This document shows positions 17,584 through 25,768 of a stretch of DNA of 64,000 nucleotides, one piece after another. This DNA is from Clostridia bacterium. GTDB lineage: Bacteria > Bacillota > Clostridia > Lachnospirales > Lachnospiraceae. Within the stretch, counting starts at the first letter, position 1. The number at the start of each line of letters is the position of its first letter. Below the pieces are notes generated by a model that worked only from the letters and a program-made list of their open reading frames with translations, was not told the DNA's origin and did no database searches. Made by a program: the position numbers and the translations under genes. The DNA lies in contig CAJTAT010000005.1 in NCBI GenBank assembly GCA_910574475.1, forward strand, positions 248,001 to 312,000, in the 5' to 3' direction.

Positions 17584-18648
17584 TTGAAGATGATGACATC
17601 ATTGGAGAGAGTACAGGCTGTTATGCAGGGAGAGATACCAGATTTTTTGCCAGTGATTCCCCAGAGCTTCTTATTTGCTATGCAGGACAATGGCTATAGT
17701 ATTGGAACTGTCAACCGTAAGCCATCAATAATGGCAAAATGCCATCTGGAATGTCGAGAAAAATATGGATATGACGGATGTGTTATGGATGTAGATGATT
17801 CTACTCTGGCAGAAGCTTGTGGAGCGAAGGTAATTTACAGGGAAGGAAACGTGGCTGTAGTAAAAGAAAGTGAACCAGTTCTAAAAGATCTGCGGCAGAT
17901 TGATGATCTGAAAATGCCGGATCCCCAAAAAGACGGGAGACTGCCAGAATGGTTGGAGACAACGAGCCGGATTGCAGAAAAGATTTCACAAGAGGCCGTC
18001 GTTATGGGAAGAGCAGATCAGGGACCGTTTAACCTACTTTGCATTTTGCGTGGAACCCAGGAATTTATGCTGGATCTGCTGGAGGAAGAAGAGGATGTAA
18101 TCCTTCATGCACTGGAATGGACTACAAAAGTACATATAGCTTTTGCAAAGGCCCAGCTTGAGGCTGGCGCCACTATGACCAGCATGGGAGATGCCTATGC
18201 AAGTCCCAATCTGGTATCACCGGCAGTTTATCGTAAATATGCGCTGCCTTTTGAAAAGAAGGTAGTTGATGCAGTGCAGACTGTCCAGAAGCCCTTTTCC
18301 ATCCATATTTGCGGTGATACCAATCAAATTATTGAGGATATGGGGCAGACAGGAGCCAGGATATTGGAGGTGGACTGGAAATTGGATATGAAAAAGGCCA
18401 GAGCTAAGATCCCTGACCATACCATTTTGATGGGAAATGTGAATCCCAGTGATCCGCTTTATCTTGGAACTTCCATGGATGTAGATGCGGCAGTTAAAAA
18501 GGTTGTGGAGGATACCAAAGGAAAGGGATTAATTATCAGTTCTGGATGTGCAATTGGAGCAAATACAAAGCCTGAAAATATACAGGCTTTCGTAAAGGCA
18601 GGCCGGACATATGGCGCTTATGAAAATGTAATGAAATTACAGATGTAG
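17584..18648 (+). CDS. Uroporphyrinogen decarboxylase (MtaA/CmuA-like) family protein
   Basis: Barrel protein of 354 residues. It carries a zinc-thiolate pattern like methyl-corrinoid:CoM methyltransferases: H241-x-C243 in FSIHICGDTN and C322 in IISSGCAIG. The true heme enzyme UroD lacks this pattern, so a methyl-transfer role is more likely than heme synthesis. The TTG at 17584 sits seven bases after AGGAGG and is the likely start; ATG 17590 is the alternative. No corrinoid protein, reactivase or second methyltransferase lies nearby, so its partner must be elsewhere or the chemistry differs. It is flanked by a cupin and a sugar-type ABC importer. Confidence 0.8.
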   Translation: MKMMTSLERVQAVMQGEIPDFLPVIPQSFLFAMQDNGYSIGTVNRKPSIMAKCHLECREKYGYDGCVMDVDDSTLAEACGAKVIYREGNVAVVKESEPVLKDLRQIDDLKMPDPQKDGRLPEWLETTSRIAEKISQEAVVMGRADQGPFNLLCILRGTQEFMLDLLEEEEDVILHALEWTTKVHIAFAKAQLEAGATMTSMGDAYASPNLVSPAVYRKYALPFEKKVVDAVQTVQKPFSIHICGDTNQIIEDMGQTGARILEVDWKLDMKKARAKIPDHTILMGNVNPSDPLYLGTSMDVDAAVKKVVEDTKGKGLIISSGCAIGANTKPENIQAFVKAGRTYGAYENVMKLQM

Positions 18649-18663
18649 CGAAAGGAGAAAGAG

Positions 18664-19731
18664 ATGAAAAAAATAGTTGCAATGTTGTTGGTGGGAATCA
18701 TGACTGTAGGGCTGACAGCCTGTGGAAGTAAGAGCGAGCCTTCTGTAGCAGAAAACAGCACGACAGACCAGAGTGCCACAGAAGAAGGAAAAAACAGTGA
18801 ACAAGAGCCGGAGAAGAAAGAACTGACAGTAGCGGGCATCGTATTTCAGGACGACCAGTTTATGAATATGCTGACACAGGGATATGTGGCGGCAGCGGAA
18901 GAATATGGAGTGAAAATTCTCACAGACAATACAAACAATGATTCTGCCAAAGAAGTAGAGCTGATCAATACTTATATGACACAAAATGTAGACGGGCTTG
19001 TCATTGCGCCGCTAAATGCAGATGCGTCTGTGGCAGCTTTGAGGCAGGCAGATGAAAATGGGATGAAAGTTGCATTGACGAACATTGATTTGACAGATGC
19101 AGAGTTTATTGTAGCCGGCTACACTTCTAATGATTATAATAACTGTTATCTTGCCGGACAGGAGGCAGCAGAGATTATGAAAGAAAAAAGTCAGGATGGC
19201 CCTTTAAAGATTGCTACACTGCAGTTTGCCTCACAGCTTCCTGATATTTCCAAAAATCGTATTGACGGATATCTCAAGGCCCTGGACGATGCTGGCGTGA
19301 ACTATGAAGTAGTTGCAAACCAGGATGCGTGGCTGCAGGATACAGCTTTGGAGGCCGCTTCCAGTATCATTACGGCTAATTCAGATCTGGATGTGATAAT
19401 AGCTGTGAATGACGGAGGAACGATCGGAGCAGTAATGGCGGTTCAGAATGCAGGATTATCAGATAAGATTATGGTATTTGGTCATGACGGTTCTGATCAG
19501 ATTTCCAGTATGATTTTAGATGATACAGCACCCTTACAGAGTGTAGTTGCTCAGGATCCTTATGGTATGGGATACCAGGCTATGAGTGCACTGATTCGGG
19601 CTTTACAGGGGGAAGATTACTCTTCAACCCAGGGAAAATGTGAATATATGGATGGTATTGTACTTTCAGTAAGGAATAAGGATTCTGTGAATAGCTGGAG
19701 AGTGGACAATGGATATGAGGCCATTGAGTAA
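18664..19731 (+). CDS. Sugar-type ABC transporter substrate-binding lipoprotein
   Basis: Captures a small ligand outside the membrane for the importer encoded next. It has 355 residues. The lipoprotein signal is MKKIVAMLLVGIMTVGLTAC with the lipidated Cys20, followed by a Ser/Glu-rich linker to about residue 55 and then a type 1 periplasmic-binding fold of the RbsB kind (VAGIVFQDDQFMNMLTQGY, VDGLVIAPLNADA, IIAVNDGGTIGAV, GHDGSDQ). Ligand specificity cannot be read. A CUT2-type set (RbsB-RbsA-RbsC) linked to a UroD-family protein suggests a methylated polyol, sugar or related compound, but that is inference. Confidence 0.9.
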   Translation: MKKIVAMLLVGIMTVGLTACGSKSEPSVAENSTTDQSATEEGKNSEQEPEKKELTVAGIVFQDDQFMNMLTQGYVAAAEEYGVKILTDNTNNDSAKEVELINTYMTQNVDGLVIAPLNADASVAALRQADENGMKVALTNIDLTDAEFIVAGYTSNDYNNCYLAGQEAAEIMKEKSQDGPLKIATLQFASQLPDISKNRIDGYLKALDDAGVNYEVVANQDAWLQDTALEAASSIITANSDLDVIIAVNDGGTIGAVMAVQNAGLSDKIMVFGHDGSDQISSMILDDTAPLQSVVAQDPYGMGYQAMSALIRALQGEDYSSTQGKCEYMDGIVLSVRNKDSVNSWRVDNGYEAIE

Positions 19732-19779
19732 ATTAGGAAAAAAGATTAGTATGGCAGAAGGTGAAAGGGTAACGAGGGT

Positions 19780-21270
19780 ATGAGTATATTACGAACTGAA
19801 AAAATATCCAAACAATATCCGGGATGCCTTGCTTTGAATCAGGTAAATGTTTCCTTTGAGAGTGGCAAAGTAAATGCATTGCTTGGGAAAAATGGCTCTG
19901 GGAAATCAACACTTGTAAAATGTTTTTCTGGAGCCATTCAACCTACAGATGGAAACATTTACCTGGATGATGAGAGGCTTGTTTTTCATTCCCCATCTGA
20001 AGCGAATGAAAAGGGATTTGCCGCTGTGTATCAGGAGATGAGCCTGGTGCAAAGTCTCACAGTGACAGAAAATATTTTCCTGGGAAAGATGCCCAAAAAA
20101 GGAAATATGATAGATTGGAGACGGGCTCATGAAATGGCAAAGGAACTTCTGGATTCTATGGGGGTAACAATTAACCCAAAGGAAATTGTATCCAGGCTTC
20201 CTATGTGGCAGTGTCAGGTGGTGGAGATCACAAAGGCAATTAGTAGTCACCCTAAGGTGTTGATGCTGGATGAGCCGACCTCTTCTCTGGCATCTAATGA
20301 AGTAGAAAGTCTCTTTCAGGCAATTCGTCAACTCAAAAAGCAGGATATTATTATTATTTATATTTCGCACAAACTTCATGAGGTACCAGAAATTACAGAT
20401 ACTATAACAGTGCTAAGAGACGGAGAACTAATAGGAACTGTAAATACAAAGGAAGTATCCCACCAGGATATCATTCACATGATGTTTGGAGAAGTATCTA
20501 TCCGCCAGCGGCCAAAGGAATTAGAAGTTCAGGAGGAACAAATCCTGGAGGTAAAAAATCTTTGCCGGAAGAATAAATTTGTAGATATTAGTTTTAGTCT
20601 GCGAAAGGGAGAGGTGCTGGGAATTGCCGGTATGCTTGGAGCAGGACGAACAGAACTTTTAAAATCCATTTTTGGATCCGATTCTTATGACAGTGGGGAA
20701 ATCTGGGTGAATGGAAGAAAAGTTCCCAGACGCACAAGTCCGATAGTCATGAAAAAATTAGGGATAGGTCTGACGCCAGAAGACAGGAAAAATGAAGGGC
20801 TGATATTGGACCACTCGATTCAGGATAATTTATGCTATGCAAGTATGGAGCGAACAGCTCACGGCTGGTTTGAGGACAGGAAGCAGCGCAGACAGGTAGC
20901 ACAGAAACAGATCGGGGATCTGCAGATTAAAATACCTGACATCTATGCGCCAGTAAGCTCACTTTCAGGCGGGAATCAGCAGAAAGTGGTAGTAGGAAAC
21001 TGGCTGAACACGAATCCGCAGATTATGTTGTACGATGAGCCCTCCAGAGGGATTGATGTAAATGCGAAGCAACAGATTTTTGAGATAATGTGGGCTCAGG
21101 CTGCAAAAGGAATTTCTACTATTTTTGTTTCTTCGGAGCTGGAAGAGTTATTGGAAGTTTGCCACCGGATTCTCATTATGAAAGATGGAAGAATCACTGG
21201 CCAGGTAAAACCGGAGGAGATTGGTATTGATGAATTATATGCCTATAGTATGGGGGATACGAATAAATGA
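19780..21270 (+). CDS. CUT2-type ABC transporter ATP-binding protein (RbsA/MglA-like)
   Basis: Energises the importer. The 496 residues form two fused nucleotide-binding domains. NBD1 has a good Walker A (GKNGSGKST, 36-44) and Walker B (VLMLDEPTSSL), but its signature is the unusual RLPMWQCQVVEITKA. NBD2 has the classic signature LSGGNQQKVV and Walker B IMLYDEPSRGID, but a degenerate Walker A (GMLGAGRTE), the known asymmetry of this family. It begins 48 bp after the binding protein; its stop overlaps the permease start (ATGA, 21267-21270). Confidence 0.92.
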   Translation: MSILRTEKISKQYPGCLALNQVNVSFESGKVNALLGKNGSGKSTLVKCFSGAIQPTDGNIYLDDERLVFHSPSEANEKGFAAVYQEMSLVQSLTVTENIFLGKMPKKGNMIDWRRAHEMAKELLDSMGVTINPKEIVSRLPMWQCQVVEITKAISSHPKVLMLDEPTSSLASNEVESLFQAIRQLKKQDIIIIYISHKLHEVPEITDTITVLRDGELIGTVNTKEVSHQDIIHMMFGEVSIRQRPKELEVQEEQILEVKNLCRKNKFVDISFSLRKGEVLGIAGMLGAGRTELLKSIFGSDSYDSGEIWVNGRKVPRRTSPIVMKKLGIGLTPEDRKNEGLILDHSIQDNLCYASMERTAHGWFEDRKQRRQVAQKQIGDLQIKIPDIYAPVSSLSGGNQQKVVVGNWLNTNPQIMLYDEPSRGIDVNAKQQIFEIMWAQAAKGISTIFVSSELEELLEVCHRILIMKDGRITGQVKPEEIGIDELYAYSMGDTNK

Positions 21271-22244
21271 ATAAGAACAGAGTAAAAAATATACTATTGG
21301 ATCATATGATAGAAATATTGCTTGTGTTAGTAGTTGTGATTATGGCTATTGTAAGTCCTAATTTTTTGACACCTGCAAATATTTTGAACATTTTTCGAAA
21401 TCAGGCAATGAAAGGCGTCATTGCATTTGGAATGACCATGGTGATTATTTCAGGACAGATTGATCTTTCTGTGGGATCCCAGGTAGCGCTTTCGGGGGCT
21501 ATCATAGCAAGATTTTGCCGGGATCTGCCAGCCTCTACAGGTATGAGTGTGGGAATGGCATGTATACTGGGAATTTTGACAGCGATACTAGGGGCTGCAC
21601 TCATTGGGGGGATTCATGCGTTTGCACAGCACCGCTTCAATATGCCTGCCTTTATTATTACGCTGGCTAGCCTGAATGTGCTTTATGGACTGGCCGGTGT
21701 TATTTGCCAGGGGTTCCCCATTGCCAATGTATTTCCGAAGGAGTTTATCTTTTTAGGGACAGGCACTGTTTTTGGTGTGATTCCAGTGCCAGCTGTGATT
21801 CTGCTCATTATATTTGCAGTTTGCTTTCTTTTGATGACATATACTACCACTGGACGGTCTATCTATGCGGTGGGTGGCAATGCAGAATCTGCCAGATTAA
21901 GCGGAATTCATGTGTTTCGCTCAAAAGTAATTGTGTTTGCCGGCGTTCAGGTGATGTGTGTTTTGGCAGGAATGATGCACAGCGCCCAAGTTGCCTCTGG
22001 GTCTTTCAGCTTTGGAAGAGGATGGGAAGTAGATGTTATTTCGGCAGTTGTAATTGGAGGAACCAGTATGAACGGTGGAGTTGGAAAACCCTGGGGAACA
22101 TTGATGGGCATCCTGTTTCTGGGCGTAATTACAAATGCTATGACAATTTTAAATTTAGATATCTATCTGCAATATGTGATTAAGGGACTGGTGATGGCTC
22201 TGGCAGTATTTTTGTCTATGTACCAGGCGAAGGCAAAAGCATAA
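21267..22244 (+). CDS. CUT2-type ABC transporter permease (RbsC-like)
   Basis: Forms the membrane channel of the importer, probably as a homodimer. It has 325 residues with 8-10 hydrophobic segments. The family signatures are GMTMVIISGQIDLSVGS, YAVGGNAESARLSGI and DVISAVVIGGTSMNGGVG. Translation is coupled to the ATPase gene through a 4-bp overlap. It is the last gene of the AraC-controlled operon. No clear terminator is seen in the 122 bp before the carbonic anhydrase. Confidence 0.92.
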   Translation: MNKNRVKNILLDHMIEILLVLVVVIMAIVSPNFLTPANILNIFRNQAMKGVIAFGMTMVIISGQIDLSVGSQVALSGAIIARFCRDLPASTGMSVGMACILGILTAILGAALIGGIHAFAQHRFNMPAFIITLASLNVLYGLAGVICQGFPIANVFPKEFIFLGTGTVFGVIPVPAVILLIIFAVCFLLMTYTTTGRSIYAVGGNAESARLSGIHVFRSKVIVFAGVQVMCVLAGMMHSAQVASGSFSFGRGWEVDVISAVVIGGTSMNGGVGKPWGTLMGILFLGVITNAMTILNLDIYLQYVIKGLVMALAVFLSMYQAKAKA

Positions 22245-22284
22245 CGGTAAAGTAGTATTTCTCCTAAGTTTTCTGCATCTGTTA

Positions 22285-22313
22285 TTGATCTGTGAAAGAT
22301 TTTTGTATAGAAT
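22285..22313 (+). promoter_or_regulatory. Promoter of the carbonic anhydrase gene
   Basis: TTGATC (22285-22290), 17-bp spacer, TAGAAT (22308-22313), about 54 bp before the start codon at 22367. This separates the carbonic anhydrase from the upstream ABC operon. Confidence 0.5.
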
Positions 22314-22366
22314 AAAAAAGAGTGTGTTGTGAGAGACTAGATCATTACAAATGAGGGAGAAGGAGT

Positions 22367-22909
22367 ATGATAGAAGAAATTCTGGCATATAACAAGCATT
22401 TTACGGAGGAGAAGTCCTATAAAAAGTATCTGCCTAATAAATATATGTATAGGAAAATTGCGATTCTCACCTGTATGGACACCCGTCTGGGGGATTTGCT
22501 GCCGGCCGCTCTGGGACTGAGGCATGGAGCTGTGAAAATCATTAAAAATGCAGGCGGTGTTGTGACGGATCCCTTTGGAAGCGTAATCCGAAGTCTGCTT
22601 ATCGCGATCATTGAGATGGGTGTGGAAGAGATTATGGTTATCGGTCATGCAGAGTGTGAGATCTACCATACAGACAGTGAACTAATGGGTACCCGCATGA
22701 GACAGAGGGGGATTACAGAGGAGTCATTTGAAATGTTGAAGTTTTGCGGGATTGATTTTGATAAGTGGATCTCCGGTTTTGATACAGTAGAAGAGTCTGT
22801 GGAGGATACTGTGGATACCATTCGGAATCATCCGCTAATCCCCCGGGATGTGCGGGTGGGCGGTTATGTGTTCGACACAGGAACGGGGGCTTTGAAAGTT
22901 GTGTGTTGA
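22367..22909 (+). CDS. Beta-class carbonic anhydrase
   Basis: Interconverts CO2 and bicarbonate, which supplies bicarbonate for carboxylases such as the acetyl-CoA carboxylase encoded downstream in this window. It has 180 residues, short like the gamma-clade or Rv1284-like beta enzymes. Zinc and catalytic residues are C36, D38 and R40 in TCMDTRLGD, with H94 and C97 in IGHAEC. The ribosome site is gagggagaaggagt. Gene order gives no operon partner. Confidence 0.88.
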   Translation: MIEEILAYNKHFTEEKSYKKYLPNKYMYRKIAILTCMDTRLGDLLPAALGLRHGAVKIIKNAGGVVTDPFGSVIRSLLIAIIEMGVEEIMVIGHAECEIYHTDSELMGTRMRQRGITEESFEMLKFCGIDFDKWISGFDTVEESVEDTVDTIRNHPLIPRDVRVGGYVFDTGTGALKVVC

Positions 22910-22967
22910 GGAGTAACAGATTCGGCCGGGGGGCAGGAAATGTGAGATGCCGGGCTGAGGAGGGATT

Positions 22968-23576
22968 ATGAAAAAAGAAATTTCGTATATTCAGATTGAA
23001 AATGCCATCGGTGGAAATCAGGACTGGTTTTTGGATCCCTTTATGCATGGAGGCGGCTGCGGGGCAGTGACTGCCTGCGATATCTGTATTTATCTGGCCC
23101 GTGAAAGGGGGCTTCATTCTCTGTACCCTTTTGATGCAAAACAGCTGACAAAAAAGGATTATGTTCATTTTTCCAAAAGGATGAAGCCTTTTTTGCATCC
23201 CCGCTGGCAGGGAATTGACACTCTGGATCTTTATCTTTCTGGAATCCGGGCCTACTGGGAGAGTGTGGGCTGTGATAAGTTAGAAGCTAATGGGCTGCTG
23301 GGGACAGTTTCTGTGGAGGAGGCAGAGACAGCAGTGCGAAGGCAGATCGATGAGGGGATGCCGATTCCCTATCTCCTCTTAAAGCATGAGAGTCCCTCTT
23401 TCCGTGATTATGTGTGGCACTGGTTTAACCTGACAGGATATGAGGAGTCAGGCGGGGAGTTTTATGTGAAGGCAGTGACGTATGGGGAGTTTCAGTGGTT
23501 GAATTTGAAGGAGTTATGGGATACAGGGTATGAAAAGAAAGGCGGGATGATTCTTGTTAACTTCCTTAGCCGATAA
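22968..23576 (+). CDS. Unassigned protein with possible papain-like Cys/His dyad
   Basis: It has 202 residues, no signal peptide and no membrane helix. I do not recognise a named family. The arrangement GGGCGAVTACDICIYLA (C31, start of a helix) with an upstream Gln/Asn-rich turn (GGNQDW), and later VWHWFNLTGYEE (H151, with N154), resembles the layout of C39-like or papain-fold cysteine peptidases, where Cys sits at the N-terminus of a helix and His opens a strand. This is inference from pattern only. It has a clear ribosome site (gaggaggg) and is followed by a strong bidirectional terminator. Confidence 0.6.
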   Translation: MKKEISYIQIENAIGGNQDWFLDPFMHGGGCGAVTACDICIYLARERGLHSLYPFDAKQLTKKDYVHFSKRMKPFLHPRWQGIDTLDLYLSGIRAYWESVGCDKLEANGLLGTVSVEEAETAVRRQIDEGMPIPYLLLKHESPSFRDYVWHWFNLTGYEESGGEFYVKAVTYGEFQWLNLKELWDTGYEKKGGMILVNFLSR

Positions 23577-23588
23577 ATCTTTGTATTC

Positions 23589-23632
23589 ACCCTCTCTCAA
23601 AAAAAGCAAATACGCTTTTTTCGGGAGAGGGT
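23589..23632. terminator. Bidirectional terminator between convergent genes
   Basis: ACCCTCTC (23589-23596) pairs with GAGAGGGT (23625-23632), and inside it AAAAAAGC pairs with GCTTTTTT around a 6-base loop. The A and T tracts let it act on both strands, ending the unassigned gene at 23576 and the convergent ATPase gene that stops at 23642. Confidence 0.85.
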
Positions 23633-23641
23633 ACTCTATTA

Positions 23642-25345
23642 TTAAAATATTAATCTGCGATACCTGTTCACACAAGCCAAAATCTCCTGTCGCCTTGGAC
23701 GGGCCAGGGAGGAACGCACATCCCCACGCTCAAAGAGGCTTTCCAACCCCTCTTCATTCATGAGCTTTTCGATAGAATCAGATAGCTCTGTCATACTTTT
23801 TCTCCCATCCATTTCTTTCAATTCCAGATATTTTAAAAGATAGGCAAGAGCCATGGTTTGTTCTGAATCCCGCAATTGTTCCAGATAACGAAGCTCCACA
23901 GCGTCCCGCCCCAGGAGCAGTTCGCTGGTTCCCATGGCTTTTAACTTTAACCGGTCATCCTTTTTCAGAGCATTGTTGGGCCGGGGACAGCGTTTGCCAC
24001 AGTAGGCGGGAAACTTTTCCTGTCTGGAAGAAAAGACGGGGAAGGCGGCGGCCGCTTCCTTTGCCCGTTTTGTAATATCATAGGGAACATATTCTTTCAT
24101 CTGAATTACAGTATCCGCCACATGAAAATAAGAACCGGAGCTGCCGGCCACAATAATAGAAGAGATCCCAAAATCCTCGTATAGGCTTCGCACCCGCTCA
24201 ATAAAGGGAATGATGGGTTCCTCTTCAGGAGCAACCACCTGCTGCATCAATTTGTCCCGGATCATAAAGTTGGTGGCAGAGGTATCTTCGTCGATAAGTA
24301 GCAGAGTACTTCCGCTCTCCATACTTTCCATTAAATTCGCTGCCTGAGAGGTACTGCCGCTGGCGTCCTCAGAGGAGAATTGCCTTGTATCCTTGCTGCC
24401 GGGAAGATGGCGGATAAAGGGTGAAATGTCCACGCCGGATATACTGCGGCCGTCTTCCGAGCGCAGCTTCCAGGCGCTTTCGTCGGCGATGACGAGTTCC
24501 CGGCCATCATTGCCGATATGGTTATAGACTCCATATTGCAGGGCCTGCAGTACAGTAGACTTTCCGTGGTAGCCCCCGCCTACAAAGAGCGTGATCCCTT
24601 TTTTGATGCCCATGCCGGTGACTGGGCCACGGTTGGGAAGGGTGAGCGTCACCTCCATGGAGGAGGGAGAGCGGAAAGGAACGGCCTCCTGCATAGGGCG
24701 ATCTGAGACTCCGCTTTGACGGGGGAGGACAGAGCCGTTGGCCACAAAAGCACACAATCCCAGGGAAGAGAGCTGTGAACGGATATACTGCTGATCCTCG
24801 CACAGTTCTATGGCAGCTTTCAGGCGATTTTGATATATTTTCTGGTAATAAAGACTGCTTATAACACAGCCGGGCAGAATATCAAAGAGCATTTTTTCCA
24901 GTTCTCTTGCGTCAATGGTACGCCCGTGGGCCGGAAAGCCGGCTTCGAACCGGAGAGTAACTGAGCCATTACTACTGTCCACCCGGCAGGCAGTGCGCTC
25001 CAGGACTTCCTGCCCACACCGGGACACAGCCAGAAGGCCGCTTTTTCCAGAGCCTTTGGCCTGCATACTGCCAGAGGAAATCTGTGTGGCGAAAAGGCGG
25101 GTCAGATGATCCTGGAGGGTAATGCGTTTTGGATGCGTGTCATAATAGGTTGGAGGAAATCCTGCTTTTTTCCCGGAGATAAGAACGGACAAGCGGGAGG
25201 GAGAGGCAAAGGGATCCCCCTGAACGTGGTCAATGGAGAGAATATAGTTTCCAAAGTCATATTGACCCTTTAATTCTTTGTAGGCTGGATAGCCCCGGTG
25301 ATCGATGGATTTCAATTTTATTCTTAAGTCTTGTGATGATTTCAT
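23642..25345 (-). CDS. Predicted ABC-class ATPase (PF09818-type)
   Basis: A 567-residue soluble P-loop protein of the family called predicted ATPase of the ABC class. Walker A is GGGYHGKST (256-264), followed by a signature-like region and the Walker B segment TLLLIDEDTSATNFMIRD; a switch-like region IIVAGSSGSYFHVADTVIQM follows. There is no membrane domain, so it is not a transporter. The cellular role of this family is not known to me. It is transcribed alone, leftward, and shares a terminator with the convergent gene. Confidence 0.82.
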   Translation of the reverse strand: MKSSQDLRIKLKSIDHRGYPAYKELKGQYDFGNYILSIDHVQGDPFASPSRLSVLISGKKAGFPPTYYDTHPKRITLQDHLTRLFATQISSGSMQAKGSGKSGLLAVSRCGQEVLERTACRVDSSNGSVTLRFEAGFPAHGRTIDARELEKMLFDILPGCVISSLYYQKIYQNRLKAAIELCEDQQYIRSQLSSLGLCAFVANGSVLPRQSGVSDRPMQEAVPFRSPSSMEVTLTLPNRGPVTGMGIKKGITLFVGGGYHGKSTVLQALQYGVYNHIGNDGRELVIADESAWKLRSEDGRSISGVDISPFIRHLPGSKDTRQFSSEDASGSTSQAANLMESMESGSTLLLIDEDTSATNFMIRDKLMQQVVAPEEEPIIPFIERVRSLYEDFGISSIIVAGSSGSYFHVADTVIQMKEYVPYDITKRAKEAAAAFPVFSSRQEKFPAYCGKRCPRPNNALKKDDRLKLKAMGTSELLLGRDAVELRYLEQLRDSEQTMALAYLLKYLELKEMDGRKSMTELSDSIEKLMNEEGLESLFERGDVRSSLARPRRQEILACVNRYRRLIF

Positions 25346-25768
25346 AGTATAGTACTCCTTTAGAAGTTTGTGAATAGCTATCGTAGTTTCATAGTATGGG
25401 CAAAGTCTGCCCTTTTCCTCCTATCATAAACGATTGAGAGATATTTTACAATTTATAAAGCTGTAAATTTTGCCGGTTTTTTAGGCATGAGGGAGCAAAA
25501 ATAATTGTAAAATGTATAAATATAAATTTCTGCAAGTATTTTATTGAAATAAGTAAAAAATAATGGTAATATATGCAATATATATGAATAACAATACAAT
25601 ATATTCTGGGTAAATAATGCAATGCAGTATATTGGACTGTCCATCAAGGATATTTATTCAGGGTATGTCAGTATGAAAAGCACTTGAATTACAGAAGAAA
25701 TAGGCTTACAATAATTCAGATTATATACCCTTGCCAAGAGAGGGTACAGAAAGCAGAGGAGTAAAGTT
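25346..25768. promoter_or_regulatory. 423-bp intergenic region: argC promoter and candidate ArgR boxes
   Basis: AT-rich control region between the leftward ATPase gene and argC. A promoter for argC is TTGAAT (25684-25689), 17-bp spacer, TACAAT (25707-25712). Two partial matches to the ArgR/AhrC box (WNTGAATWWWWATTCANW) lie upstream: 25582-25599 (ATATGAATAACAATACAA) and 25645-25662 (right half ATTTATTCA). A short TACCCT/AGGGTA inverted repeat lies at 25726-25746 in the leader. No T-box or ORF was found. The ArgR calls are weak by themselves and rest partly on the argC context. Confidence 0.45.

Noticed and set aside
17584-18648. Heme-pathway uroporphyrinogen decarboxylase (hemE)
   Set aside because: The H-x-C and later Cys zinc pattern, the ABC importer context and absence of other heme genes point to the MtaA-like branch.
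22713-23198. Long antisense frames such as 22713-23198, 15075-15443 and 32036-32719
   Set aside because: They lie fully inside or across well-supported genes, lack ribosome sites and show no recognisable protein features.
25346-25768. T-box or amino-acid riboswitch before argC
   Set aside because: No T-box consensus, specifier hairpin or terminator/antiterminator pair is visible; only a short 6-bp inverted repeat.
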